DNA from: an uncultured Lachnobacterium sp.
GTDB taxonomy: Bacteria; Bacillota; Clostridia; Lachnospirales; Lachnospiraceae
DNA: 37,925 bases
Direction of reading: 5' to 3'
Assembly (NCBI GenBank): GCA_900550545.1
Contig: URSS01000027.1
Span: forward strand, 1 to 37,925
In this document: positions 17,201 through 25,703 of the stretch, in pieces
Layout: each line of letters starts with the position of its first letter
Numbering within the stretch: the stretch's first letter is position 1
The notes under the pieces: model-generated
Told to the model about the DNA's origin: nothing
Database searches by the model: none
Seen by the model: only the letters and a program-made list of their open reading frames with translations
Made by a program: the position numbers and the translations under genes

Positions 17201-18058
17201 ATGAAAAAGAAAATGTTCGCATCTGTTTTATGTATTGCAATGGGAGTTATATTGCTGGCAGGATGCGGAAACAGCAACACAGGGAATGCAAAAGCAGAGG
17301 AGACAACGGTAACGCTTTTTGCAGCAAAAAGCTTAAACAGCGTTATGGACGAGCTGATCGCAGAGTACAATAAGAAAAATTCAAATGTGAAGATTGTAGG
17401 AAGCTACGATAGTTCTGGCACACTGTTGACACAGATCGAGGAAGGCGCAGCCTGTGATATTTTTTTCTCCGCAGCACAGAAGCAGATGGATCAGCTGGCA
17501 GATGACGATGGACTTGTGGTAGACGGTACAAGATACAATGTTGTAAACAATCAGGTGTGCGTCGTTACATATAAGGGAAGCAACACAAAAGTTACAGGTC
17601 TTGCAGACATCGGAAAAGCATCCAGTTTTGCACTTGCTGATGGCTCTGTTCCGGTTGGAAAATATACCAGACAGGCTCTTGTCAATGCAGGAATGCTTGA
17701 GGGTGCGGATGACGTTTCAACCATTACAACCGATGAAGTATCCAAGGCACTTGGCGGTGTGGAAATCAACGAGTGCGCAAACGTTGGAGCTGTAACATCT
17801 GCAGTCGCAGAAGGATCCAACGAAGTTGGCACTGTTTATTATTCCGATACTTACGGATTGGAAGATAAGCTTGATATTCTCGAAGTTGTACCGTATGACC
17901 TTACGGGAGATGTCATTTATCCGATTGCAGAGGTCGTAAATAAAGAGGCAGACGATGCAGAGAAGGCAGCAGCCGTTGATTTTATCAAGTTCCTCGTATC
18001 GGATGATGCAAAGGCTATTTTCCAGAAATACTATTTTGATACCAATGTAGAAAACTAA
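17201..18058 (+). CDS. modA: Molybdate ABC transporter substrate-binding lipoprotein ModA
   Basis: 285 residues. A lipoprotein signal peptide ends in LLAGC (Cys22), so the protein is anchored on the outer face of the membrane. The mature domain starts with VTLFAAKSLNSVMDELIAEY, followed by SYDSSGTLLTQIEEGAACDI and FSAAQKQMDQL, typical of ModA. It captures molybdate, possibly also tungstate, for ModBC. It lies 24 bp after xdhC without a terminator, so it belongs to the maturation operon. GGAGGA precedes the start. Confidence 0.93.
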   Translation: MKKKMFASVLCIAMGVILLAGCGNSNTGNAKAEETTVTLFAAKSLNSVMDELIAEYNKKNSNVKIVGSYDSSGTLLTQIEEGAACDIFFSAAQKQMDQLADDDGLVVDGTRYNVVNNQVCVVTYKGSNTKVTGLADIGKASSFALADGSVPVGKYTRQALVNAGMLEGADDVSTITTDEVSKALGGVEINECANVGAVTSAVAEGSNEVGTVYYSDTYGLEDKLDILEVVPYDLTGDVIYPIAEVVNKEADDAEKAAAVDFIKFLVSDDAKAIFQKYYFDTNVEN

Positions 18059-18074
18059 AAATACAGGAGTGTGT

Positions 18075-18779
18075 ATGGAACAAATGATTACTTATATGAG
18101 AGGACTCGACTGGAGTCCTCTTATCATTTCATTAAAAACAGGTGTTGTGGCAACGGCTTTTTCCTTTTTCCTGGGCATTTTGGCTGCTCGAAAAGTAGTG
18201 AAAGCAGGGCCAAAGACAAAAGCAATCGCAGATGGTATTCTGACACTGCCGATGGTACTTCCACCGACAGTCGCGGGCTTTTTTCTGTTATTGATCTTTA
18301 GTCTGCGCAGACCATTTGGTTCCTATCTCTATCAGAACATGGGAATTAAAGTTGTGCAGACCTGGTTGGGATGTATCTTTGCTGCAACGATCATAGCGTT
18401 TCCGCTGATGTACCGAAATGCCCGCGCGGCTTTCGAGCAGGTGGACCTGAATCTGATTTATGCAGCCCGGACACTTGGAATGTCAGAGATATGTATTTTC
18501 TGGAAAGTTGTCATACCCGCAGCGGGACCGGGAATATTATCGGGAACAATCCTGACATTTGCTCGCGCGCTGGGAGAATACGGAGCAACTTCAATGCTTG
18601 CAGGAAACATTCCGGGAAAAACAAGCACTATTTCGCAGAAGATTGCTATGGTCATTCAGGATGGAGATTATGCGACTGCCGGGTTCTGGGTGGTTGTTAT
18701 ATTGCTGATCGCATTTCTGGTGGTATTCCTGATGAACCTCATTGCCGGAAAAAGCACAAATTCCAGGAGGAGGTGGTAG
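18075..18779 (+). CDS. modB: Molybdate ABC transporter permease ModB
   Basis: A 234-residue inner-membrane permease with about five or six hydrophobic helices. LPMVLPPTVAGFFLLL is a conserved ModB segment. The EAA loop that contacts the ATPase includes AARTLGMSE, and ARALGEYGATSMLAG is characteristic. The ATG at 18075 is chosen, 5 bases after AGGAG; a GTG at 18069 would overlap the ribosome site. It sits between modA and modC, 3 bp before the latter. Confidence 0.93.
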   Translation: MEQMITYMRGLDWSPLIISLKTGVVATAFSFFLGILAARKVVKAGPKTKAIADGILTLPMVLPPTVAGFFLLLIFSLRRPFGSYLYQNMGIKVVQTWLGCIFAATIIAFPLMYRNARAAFEQVDLNLIYAARTLGMSEICIFWKVVIPAAGPGILSGTILTFARALGEYGATSMLAGNIPGKTSTISQKIAMVIQDGDYATAGFWVVVILLIAFLVVFLMNLIAGKSTNSRRRW

Positions 18780-18782
18780 CAC

Positions 18783-19817
18783 ATGTCTCTTTATGTACAG
18801 ATCAAAAAGAAGCTTGGTAAGTTTCAGCTGGATGTGGAATTTACAATGGAAAAAGGCGTGTTTGCTATCCTTGGTGCTTCCGGATGCGGAAAAAGCATGA
18901 CCTTAAAGTGCATCGCCGGAATTGAGACACCGGATGAGGGACGAATCGTTTTGAATGACCGCGTGTTGTATGATTCCAAAAAGAAGATTAATCTTCCGCC
19001 ACAGAAACGAAAAGTCGGCTATATGTTTCAGGACTATGCGCTTTTCCCGAATATGACGGTGGAACAGAACATTATGGCAGGCATGGGACGTAAGCCGGAC
19101 AAGGCGAAAGTTACTTCCTATATTGAAAAATTCCGACTGAGAGAACTGGAAAAACATTATCCTTCGGAATTGTCCGGAGGCCAGAAACAGCGTGTGGCGA
19201 TGGCACGTATGCTTGCGGCACAACCGGAAGTCATTCTTTTGGATGAGCCGTTTTCCGCATTGGACAGCTATCTGAAATGGGAGCTGGAACAGGAAATGAA
19301 GAAAATCCTGCAGGAGGTTGGTAAGCCTGCGTTGTTTGTATCGCATAATCGTGATGAAGTCTATCGCCTATGCGATATGGTAAGCTGTATCAACCAGGGA
19401 AAAATGGAAGTAATCGAGGAAGTACACGAGTTCTTTCAGAACCCAAAGACACGGACCGCTGCAATACTGTCCGGATGCAAAAATATATCGGATGTGGAAA
19501 TCGTGGATGCACATACAATTTTTGCAAAAGACTGGAATGTGACTTTTCATTGCAGCAAGATACCGGAACATACGGTGGCAATCGGTATTCGTGCACACTA
19601 TTTTGAAGATGTCAAAGAAAAAGATATGCAGAACACAATAGAGGTGAAAGAGTATGAAATCAGCGAAGATCCGTTTGAGTGGAATATATCTTTCCGGGCG
19701 GATGAAAGCAGTGCATGGATACAGTGGAAGATTGCAAAGAAGGAGTGGAATGCGAAGGAACAGAAGATTCCTGAGGCACTTGGGGTGCAGGAGAAGGATA
19801 TTCTGTTTTTACAGTAA
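18783..19817 (+). CDS. modC: Molybdate ABC transporter ATP-binding protein ModC
   Basis: 344 residues. The ABC ATPase domain has Walker A GASGCGKS (31-38), Q-loop Gln83, signature LSGGQKQR (130-137), Walker B VILLDEPFSALD (150-161) and switch His188. The ~100-residue C-terminal region replaces or diverges from the usual TOBE/MOP regulatory domain. It powers uptake by ModAB at the cytoplasmic membrane face. GGAGGAGG precedes the ATG. It is the last gene of the operon, followed by palindrome copy B. Confidence 0.93.
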   Translation: MSLYVQIKKKLGKFQLDVEFTMEKGVFAILGASGCGKSMTLKCIAGIETPDEGRIVLNDRVLYDSKKKINLPPQKRKVGYMFQDYALFPNMTVEQNIMAGMGRKPDKAKVTSYIEKFRLRELEKHYPSELSGGQKQRVAMARMLAAQPEVILLDEPFSALDSYLKWELEQEMKKILQEVGKPALFVSHNRDEVYRLCDMVSCINQGKMEVIEEVHEFFQNPKTRTAAILSGCKNISDVEIVDAHTIFAKDWNVTFHCSKIPEHTVAIGIRAHYFEDVKEKDMQNTIEVKEYEISEDPFEWNISFRADESSAWIQWKIAKKEWNAKEQKIPEALGVQEKDILFLQ

Positions 19818-19845
19818 TTGAAATATGTGAATCTGAAAAGGTGTA

Positions 19846-20075
19846 TGTTGAGGCATGCGCCCCTCGTTCTATTATGAGCATATGTAATATTATGAGGGGC
19901 GACACAATGGAGAGCGGGCACAATAAAATTTCTGAACCCCACCACTTAGGCTTGCTAAAAATGCTGAGCGCATCTGTGAGAGACGGACATACACGTGCCG
20001 GTGTCGAAACACGAGCCGGACATGAAAATAGAGGCAGGGGAAGGATTTCACAACTTCTGCAATTCTGTCTAAAAT
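19846..20075. repeat. Half-copy of the large palindromic element, copy B
   Basis: It aligns with the centre and right arm of copy A over ~230 bp. The match runs from the central hairpin (CGCCCCTC at 19858-19865 paired with GAGGGGCG at 19894-19901) to GTCTAAAA at 20067-20074. The shared core GCGACACAATGGAGAGCG is unchanged. The base of the central stem keeps its pairing although its sequence differs from copy A. The left arm of A is absent. Same orientation as A. It lies just after modC and before the pckA terminator. Confidence 0.8.
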
Positions 20076-20144
20076 CATGTCCAAAGGAAAGCAGTCCCCT
20101 ATCGCAGCGCAGCATCCACAAAATCAACCAACTCCCACAGCATC

Positions 20145-20175
20145 AAAAAAGGACCGCCATAACGGCAGTCCTTTT
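20145..20175 (-). terminator. Rho-independent terminator of pckA
   Basis: Read on the minus strand, AAAGGACTGCC and GGCGGTCCTTT form the stem around a TTAT loop, followed by TTTTTT. It lies about 35 bp after the pckA stop codon. Confidence 0.85.
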
Positions 20176-20210
20176 CGATACACACAATGTATGAAATTCT
20201 GTAATACGAA

Positions 20211-21815
20211 TTATGCCTGAGGACCAGCAGCAACAAGTGCCTTACCAGCAGCATTTCCCTCGTACTTAGCAAAGTTCTTAACGAATCTGTCTGCAAGATC
20301 CTTAGCCTTTGTCTCCCACTCAGAAGCATCAGCGTAAGTATCACGAGGATCAAGGATTCCTGTATCTACACCAGGAAGCTCTGTAGGAACTTCGAAGTTG
20401 AACATTGGGATCTTCTTTGTAGGAACTTCATTGATTGCTCCGCTAAGGATTGCATCGATGATTCCACGAGTATCCTTAATAGAGATACGCTTTCCAGTTC
20501 CGTTCCATCCTGTATTAACGAGGTAAGCCTTAGCTCCGCTCTTCTGCATCTTCTTAACAAGCTCCTCAGCGTATTTTGTAGGATGTAACTCAAGGAATGC
20601 CTGTCCGAAGCAAGCTGAGAATGTAGGTGTTGGCTCAGTAATTCCACGCTCTGTACCAGCAAGCTTTGCAGTAAATCCAGAAAGGAAGTAGTACTGTGTC
20701 TGCTCTGGTGTAAGGATAGATACTGGAGGAAGTACTCCAAATGCATCTGCAGATAAGAAGATTACGTTCTTAGCAGCTGGTGCAGAAGAGATTGGACGTA
20801 CAATATTCTTAATGTGATCGATTGGGTAAGAAACACGAGTGTTCTCTGTAACGCTCTTGTCAGTGAAGTCAATCTTTCCGTTAGCATCTACAGTTACGTT
20901 CTCAAGAAGAGCATCTCTTCTGATTGCGTTGTAGATATCTGGCTCAGAATCCTTGTCAAGGTCGATAACCTTAGCGTAGCAACCACCTTCGAAGTTGAAT
21001 ACACCGTTGTCATCCCAGCCGTGCTCATCATCACCGATTAAGAGACGCTTAGGATCTGTAGATAATGTAGTCTTACCTGTTCCGGAAAGTCCGAAGAATA
21101 CAGCTGTGTTCTCACCGTTTAAGTCAGTGTTTGCTGAGCAGTGCATAGAAGCCATACCCTTAAGTGGAAGGAAGTAGTTCATCATAGAGAACATACCTTT
21201 CTTCATCTCTCCGCCGTACCATGTATTGATGATAACCTGCTCTTTGCTTGTGATATTGAAAGCTACACATGTCTCAGAGTTTAATCCTAACTCTTTGTAG
21301 TTCTCAACTTTAGCCTTAGAAGCGTTGTATACTACGAAATCAGGCTCGAAGTTCTTAAGTTCCTCAGCTGTAGGCTGGATGAACATGTTTGTTACGAAAT
21401 GTGCCTGCCAAGCTACCTCTACGATAAAACGGATAGCCATACGTGTATCTTTATTAGCACCACAGAAAGCATCTACAACGAAAAGTCTCTTGTTGCAAAG
21501 CTCTTTCTTAGCGATATCCTTAACAACTGCCCATGTATCTTCTGCCATTGGGTGGTTGTCGTTCTTGTACTCATCAGATGTCCACCATACAGTGTCCTTA
21601 GAGTTCTTGTCCATAACGATGTATTTGTCTTTCGGAGAACGACCAGTATAAATACCTGTCTTTACGTTAACAGCGCCAAGCTCTGTTTCCTGTCCAACCT
21701 CATATCCTTCAAGGCCAGCCTTTGTCTCCTCTTCGAATAATACATCGTAAGAAGGATTGTAAACGATTTCTGTTGTTCCGGTAATTCCATACTTGCTTAA
21801 ATCAATTGTTGCCAT
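20211..21815 (-). CDS. pckA: Phosphoenolpyruvate carboxykinase (ATP)
   Basis: A 534-residue enzyme of normal length that interconverts oxaloacetate plus ATP with PEP, CO2 and ADP. In fermenters it often runs toward oxaloacetate. Motifs include GIYTGRSPKDKY (54-65), the P-loop GLSGTGKT (242-249) and the metal-binding LIGDDEHGW (259-267). The oxaloacetate-binding Arg sits in GRSPKDK. The coding sequence looks strongly codon-biased compared with its neighbours, as expected of a highly expressed gene. AAGGAG precedes the ATG. It is monocistronic, with its own promoter and terminator. Confidence 0.97.
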   Translation of the reverse strand: MATIDLSKYGITGTTEIVYNPSYDVLFEEETKAGLEGYEVGQETELGAVNVKTGIYTGRSPKDKYIVMDKNSKDTVWWTSDEYKNDNHPMAEDTWAVVKDIAKKELCNKRLFVVDAFCGANKDTRMAIRFIVEVAWQAHFVTNMFIQPTAEELKNFEPDFVVYNASKAKVENYKELGLNSETCVAFNITSKEQVIINTWYGGEMKKGMFSMMNYFLPLKGMASMHCSANTDLNGENTAVFFGLSGTGKTTLSTDPKRLLIGDDEHGWDDNGVFNFEGGCYAKVIDLDKDSEPDIYNAIRRDALLENVTVDANGKIDFTDKSVTENTRVSYPIDHIKNIVRPISSAPAAKNVIFLSADAFGVLPPVSILTPEQTQYYFLSGFTAKLAGTERGITEPTPTFSACFGQAFLELHPTKYAEELVKKMQKSGAKAYLVNTGWNGTGKRISIKDTRGIIDAILSGAINEVPTKKIPMFNFEVPTELPGVDTGILDPRDTYADASEWETKAKDLADRFVKNFAKYEGNAAGKALVAAGPQA

Positions 21816-21923
21816 CTTATTCTGACTCCTTTTCTTTCTTTGTTGGTAGAAAACATGAGGCGCATATGATGTGTTCTCTGCTTTCTATATAAATGAGAAA
21901 TTGTTTCCGACTTCTCGGATAAT

Positions 21924-21951
21924 ATTATACATGATTCCTTTGCAAAATCAA
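21924..21951 (-). promoter_or_regulatory. Promoter of pckA
   Basis: On the minus strand, TTGATT (21951-21946) and TATAAT (21929-21924) are separated by 16 bp. The transcript would have a leader of about 100 nt containing a small hairpin, CCGAGAAGTCGG. Confidence 0.7.
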
Positions 21952-21972
21952 CAGAAATATAAGTTTTTTTCA

Positions 21973-22815
21973 TCATATAGAAGAAAATCCTTTTCCGAAA
22001 ACCTCGCTTGTGCTGGACATGGAAATAAAAGCATGCAGATGATTTTCGTGAATATACTGTCGTAGCGCAAGCGCCTGTTTGCGTGTAAGCGTCGTAAAAA
22101 TAATGTAACGCTGCTCATGCGTGTAGGCACCGGTAGCATTGACGATAGTGGCACTTTTGTTGAGTTTTGTAATGATGAAGTCACAGATGGAATCTTTGTC
22201 ATCGCATGTGATCATGATGGATTTGCGCAGCATGATGTTCTCGATAACAGCGTCGATCATAAAGGATTTTAAAGTCAGACCGACAAAAGAATACAATGCG
22301 GTTTTGATATCAAATACAAAGCAGGCAATGATAATCATTATCAAATCGGTAATAAAAAGTGCGATGCCAATGTCTTCCACATGGGCGTATTTTTTTACAA
22401 TCATGGCAATGACATCCGTTCCACCGCTGGAGGAACCCTCATAAAAAAGAAGGGCAGAAGCAATCGCCGGAAGTGCGATGGCAAACATCAGCTCAAGCAT
22501 CGGTTCGTTCGAAAGGGGCCGAGACAAAGGATGCAGGCGTTCAAAAACGACCAGAAGCCCGGATAGGAGCACGGTGGCGTAGGTGGTTTTGATGGCGAAA
22601 TCTTTTCCGAGAAAACCAAAACCTACAAAAAGCAGTACCATATTTACAATGAAAGAAAAGGTACTTGCAGACAGTGGGGTGATTTTCGCGAAGACGACAG
22701 CTGCACCGGTGACACCACCAAAACAGAAATTATTTGGAAACTTAAAGAAGTATACGCCGATTGCCATAATAAAGGTGCTTAGCGTAATAATAAGAAAACT
22801 TTTTATCTTTTGCAT
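21973..22815 (-). CDS. YitT family membrane protein (DUF161/DUF2179)
   Basis: 280 residues. About five N-terminal membrane helices carry the glycine-rich FPNNFCFGGVTGAAVVF and the conserved YEGSSSGGTDVIAMIV. They are followed by a soluble DUF2179 domain (about 215-280), which includes TGAYTHEQRYIIFTTL. The family is widespread in Bacillota, and its transported substrate is not established. GAGGGAGAG precedes the ATG. It is divergent from nudC. Confidence 0.9.
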   Translation of the reverse strand: MQKIKSFLIITLSTFIMAIGVYFFKFPNNFCFGGVTGAAVVFAKITPLSASTFSFIVNMVLLFVGFGFLGKDFAIKTTYATVLLSGLLVVFERLHPLSRPLSNEPMLELMFAIALPAIASALLFYEGSSSGGTDVIAMIVKKYAHVEDIGIALFITDLIMIIIACFVFDIKTALYSFVGLTLKSFMIDAVIENIMLRKSIMITCDDKDSICDFIITKLNKSATIVNATGAYTHEQRYIIFTTLTRKQALALRQYIHENHLHAFISMSSTSEVFGKGFSSI

Positions 22816-22845
22816 GATACTCTCCCTCTTGCATAAATCTTTTCG

Positions 22846-22874
22846 TTGTAATGCAATTTTTGTAGTATTATAGT
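22846..22874 (+). promoter_or_regulatory. Promoter of nudC
   Basis: TTGTAA and TATAGT are separated by 17 bp. The -10 lies 35 bp upstream of the ATG at 22910. Confidence 0.55.
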
Positions 22875-22909
22875 AAGGTGTAGTTTAAAAAATTGCAAGG
22901 GAGATTATT

Positions 22910-23770
22910 ATGATTCAGGATATTGCTCCATTAAAACTAAATAATGCATACCATCGGAAAAAGCCGAAAAATAATAGCCGCATGTTGGGCTTTTTTGATC
23001 GTATGATTTATCTGAAATATGATGAGAAAATTGAATTTTTAACTTATGAGCAGTGGACAGATACACGGAGAGAACAAAAAAAGGAGATTCCGGGGAGTGT
23101 ATATCTGTTTTCAATTGGAGAGGAAGATTATTTTCTTACAGATATTGCAGCCGATACACAAATTGAGGGATTTGCATTTCACAAGATGTTTTCGGTGCGG
23201 ACCATGCAGCCGATGAAGGATGTTCTTGCGGCAGCTACGGCATGGCATCTGTATGTGTGGTACCGTGACAATCAGTTCTGCGGCAGATGTGGGACAAAAC
23301 TGGCACATGATACGTTGCAGCGCATGATGCGATGCCCGAAATGTGGAAATCTGGTATTCCCAAAGATTGCTCCGGCGGTCATTATCGGTCTTACAGACGG
23401 GGACAAGATCCTTATGACAAAGTACGCAGGACGGGAGTACAAGCGTTATGCATTGATTGCAGGATTTACGGAAATTGGGGAGACTGCGGAAGAAACGGTT
23501 GCCCGTGAGGTTATGGAAGAAGTGGGACTTAAAGTAAAAAATATCCGTTATTACAAAAGCCAGCCGTGGGGCTTTGACAGTAATCTGCTTTTGGGATATT
23601 TTTGTGATCTGGCAGAAAAAGCTGAAATTCAGTTGGAGGAAGAGGAACTTTCTCTGGCAGAATGGGTGGATTACAAGGATGTGCCGGATGATCCGGAGGG
23701 ACTGAGTCTTACAAGAGAAATGATGGTCCATTTCCGGAAAAGCCGGGAAAAGGACCATCAAAATGATTAA
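22910..23770 (+). CDS. nudC: NAD+ diphosphatase / deNADding Nudix hydrolase NudC
   Basis: 286 residues. NudC hydrolyses NAD(H), and NAD caps on RNA, to the mononucleotides. A zinc ribbon is formed by Cys124, Cys127, Cys142 and Cys145 (CGRCGTK and CPKCGN). The Nudix box lies at 185-207, with REVMEEVGL at its core. The NudC subfamily motif SQPW follows at 217-220, here SQPWGFDSN. Its last two codons and stop lie inside the 5' end of a dispersed repeat, so the C-terminus has probably been reset by that insertion. AGGGAG precedes the start. Confidence 0.92.
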   Translation: MIQDIAPLKLNNAYHRKKPKNNSRMLGFFDRMIYLKYDEKIEFLTYEQWTDTRREQKKEIPGSVYLFSIGEEDYFLTDIAADTQIEGFAFHKMFSVRTMQPMKDVLAAATAWHLYVWYRDNQFCGRCGTKLAHDTLQRMMRCPKCGNLVFPKIAPAVIIGLTDGDKILMTKYAGREYKRYALIAGFTEIGETAEETVAREVMEEVGLKVKNIRYYKSQPWGFDSNLLLGYFCDLAEKAEIQLEEEELSLAEWVDYKDVPDDPEGLSLTREMMVHFRKSREKDHQND

Positions 23771-23980
23771 AGGGTCAAAAGGTATCATCGATGCATGCTT
23801 GCATGCAATTCGATGTATACCTTAGTGACCCGCACTACACCGAGAAAGTAGCAATTTACTGCTGAAACGCAGAAAATTAGCGGATTTCGAGGTGGAGTCA
23901 GATTACGGGAATGCGTAGCATGTAGTAATCTGATTAATCATATATGAGGGGCAAAATACCTTTTGACCCTCATATCATTA
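23763..23980. repeat. Dispersed structured repeat, copy 1 (longer form, 218 bp)
   Basis: The first 180 bp (23763-23942) match 30472-30651 with no difference seen. The first hairpin is long (23771-23831) with CATGC/GCATG near its tip. A second is at about 23898-23934 (TCAGATTAC/GTAATCTGA). This copy also has a right end, ATACCTTTTGACCCT (23956-23970), which is the exact reverse complement of AGGGTCAAAAGGTAT (23771-23785). The element therefore has 15-bp inverted termini. It runs from the nudC stop to the chemoreceptor stop, like a miniature inverted-repeat element between convergent genes. Confidence 0.9.
23942..23975. terminator. Bidirectional terminator between nudC and the chemoreceptor gene
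   Basis: ATATGAGGG (23942-23950) pairs with CCCTCATAT (23967-23975), with A/T-rich flanks on both sides. It forms the right end of the dispersed repeat and serves convergent genes. Confidence 0.6.
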
Positions 23981-25684
23981 AATATTAAAGTTACTAATGT
24001 TGTCTGCGAGCATATCAGCTGTGTTGCGCAGATTTTCCGTGGAATCTTCAATGTTTTTGAAGCGGTCGGCCATATCCGTGATGGCGGTATTGGTCTGACT
24101 GGTTCTTTCTGCATTCTGTTGCGCGATAATAGATAAAGAAGCAATGATGTCAATGATTTCGTTGCGCGCTTTTTCCAATTCAGAGGTTTTGTGTTCAATA
24201 CTCCGGATACGGTCAATGGATGCTTCAAGTTCCTGAATGACACCATTGACGGCGTTGGCGGTATCTTCAATATGCTGGTTCTGTTTTTCTATGATTTCCT
24301 GTGTCTGAATCATCGTATGAACAACTGTCTCAGAATTAAGGGTAAGGTTCGATACGATTTTTTCAATATTACCACTGGCTTCGTTGGACTGTTCTGCCAG
24401 AGTCTGAATCTGTGAAGCAACTACGGCAAAACCTCTGCCGGATTCACCGGCGCGGGCAGCTTCGATACTGGCATTCAGAGACAGAAGATTGGTCTGTGAT
24501 GCAATTTCCGAGATAAACTGTGTTGCTTCATGAATACTTTGTGCGGATGTATTTGTCTGTGTGGTCTGTTCCGAAATAATGGAGATCGCATCTTTTACTT
24601 CCAGACTGATTTTTTTCAACTCATCAATTGTAGCAGAGGCTGCATCGCTGGCAGCTTTCATAGTATCTGCACTTTCGTTCAGCTCATCAGCTTCTTTTCC
24701 GGTTTCTGTGATGAGATTTCCCATATATTGAATATTATCTGATGCATTTTTGGCATCATTGGCCTGTTGCGTAGCACCATCCGTGATCGTGGAAACTGTA
24801 GACTGTACCTCGCTGATTCCAGAGTAAGTCTGGTGGGAGGTCTGCTCTAACACATCAGAGGACTGCACCAAAAGAGAAGTACTTTCTTTGATTCCACCAA
24901 TGATTTTTAAAAGCTCAGATTGCAGATTGTTGATTGCTTTGGAGAGGTCTCCAATCTCGTCGGAGCGTTTCAGATTTTTTTTATCAATAGCAACATGCAG
25001 ATTGCCGGAGGAAACATCCTGTACACTCTGAATACTCTTTTTCAAAGCAGAAGTAATAGAGGCTGCACAGATTTGCACAATAATCACACAGACAATGATA
25101 ACGAAAAATACAATGCCGATAATCATATTGATAATGTTTAGTACACTGTGCAAAGTCGGGGCTTTTTCCAGTCCTGCAAAAACCATTCCGATTGGCACTG
25201 ATTTATCGTCTTTCTGGTATAACGGAGTGTAATATCCGTAGTAAATGGTTCCGTCAATGGAGACGTTATCACTGAAATAGCCTTTGCCTTTTTTCAGAAC
25301 CTGGTCGGTTACGACCTGACCGGCCGGACTTCCAAGGATACGGTTGCCATCTTTGTCAAGTGCAGAGGTCATAATACGTTTGGAACCATAGAAGAAAGTG
25401 ACTTCCATTCCAGATTCGCTTTTGATCGTGTCTACAAGATTTTCGGATTGCGAGATATTGTAACTGCCTTTCCAGATATCTCCATTTTCTGCTTCGAGAT
25501 AGGAACCTGCATTTTGATCGTAAGCTGCCAGCGTGGCAATCGAAGTTCCTTTCAGGGAATTTTTTACTTGATCGATAATGGAGCCTCGCACAAGTGTGGA
25601 TGCAAGTAGAATAATGATTGCACCGAGTAAAAGCAGAGGTACCAGCGAGCAGAGTAGAATTTTTTTTCGTATTGTCAGTTTCAT
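23978..25684 (-). CDS. Methyl-accepting chemotaxis protein with Cache-type sensor
   Basis: A 568-residue chemoreceptor. TM1 is at about residues 9-30. The extracellular single-Cache-like sensor follows (about 35-180), with SGMEVTFFYGSKRIMTS and YYGYYTPLY. TM2 is at about 190-212, then HAMP and a long cytoplasmic coiled coil. The signalling tip has SQTNLLSLNASIEAARAGE, followed by GRGFAVVASQIQTLAEQS. There is no C-terminal CheR/CheB pentapeptide. The start at 25684 is chosen for its AAAGGAGG site. It begins 19 bp after the BMP lipoprotein gene and is probably co-transcribed with it, suggesting the lipoprotein delivers the ligand. No flagellar or che genes are in the window. Confidence 0.92.
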   Translation of the reverse strand: MKLTIRKKILLCSLVPLLLLGAIIILLASTLVRGSIIDQVKNSLKGTSIATLAAYDQNAGSYLEAENGDIWKGSYNISQSENLVDTIKSESGMEVTFFYGSKRIMTSALDKDGNRILGSPAGQVVTDQVLKKGKGYFSDNVSIDGTIYYGYYTPLYQKDDKSVPIGMVFAGLEKAPTLHSVLNIINMIIGIVFFVIIVCVIIVQICAASITSALKKSIQSVQDVSSGNLHVAIDKKNLKRSDEIGDLSKAINNLQSELLKIIGGIKESTSLLVQSSDVLEQTSHQTYSGISEVQSTVSTITDGATQQANDAKNASDNIQYMGNLITETGKEADELNESADTMKAASDAASATIDELKKISLEVKDAISIISEQTTQTNTSAQSIHEATQFISEIASQTNLLSLNASIEAARAGESGRGFAVVASQIQTLAEQSNEASGNIEKIVSNLTLNSETVVHTMIQTQEIIEKQNQHIEDTANAVNGVIQELEASIDRIRSIEHKTSELEKARNEIIDIIASLSIIAQQNAERTSQTNTAITDMADRFKNIEDSTENLRNTADMLADNISNFNI

Positions 25685-25703
25685 AAGCGTCCTCCTTTGC
25701 AAT

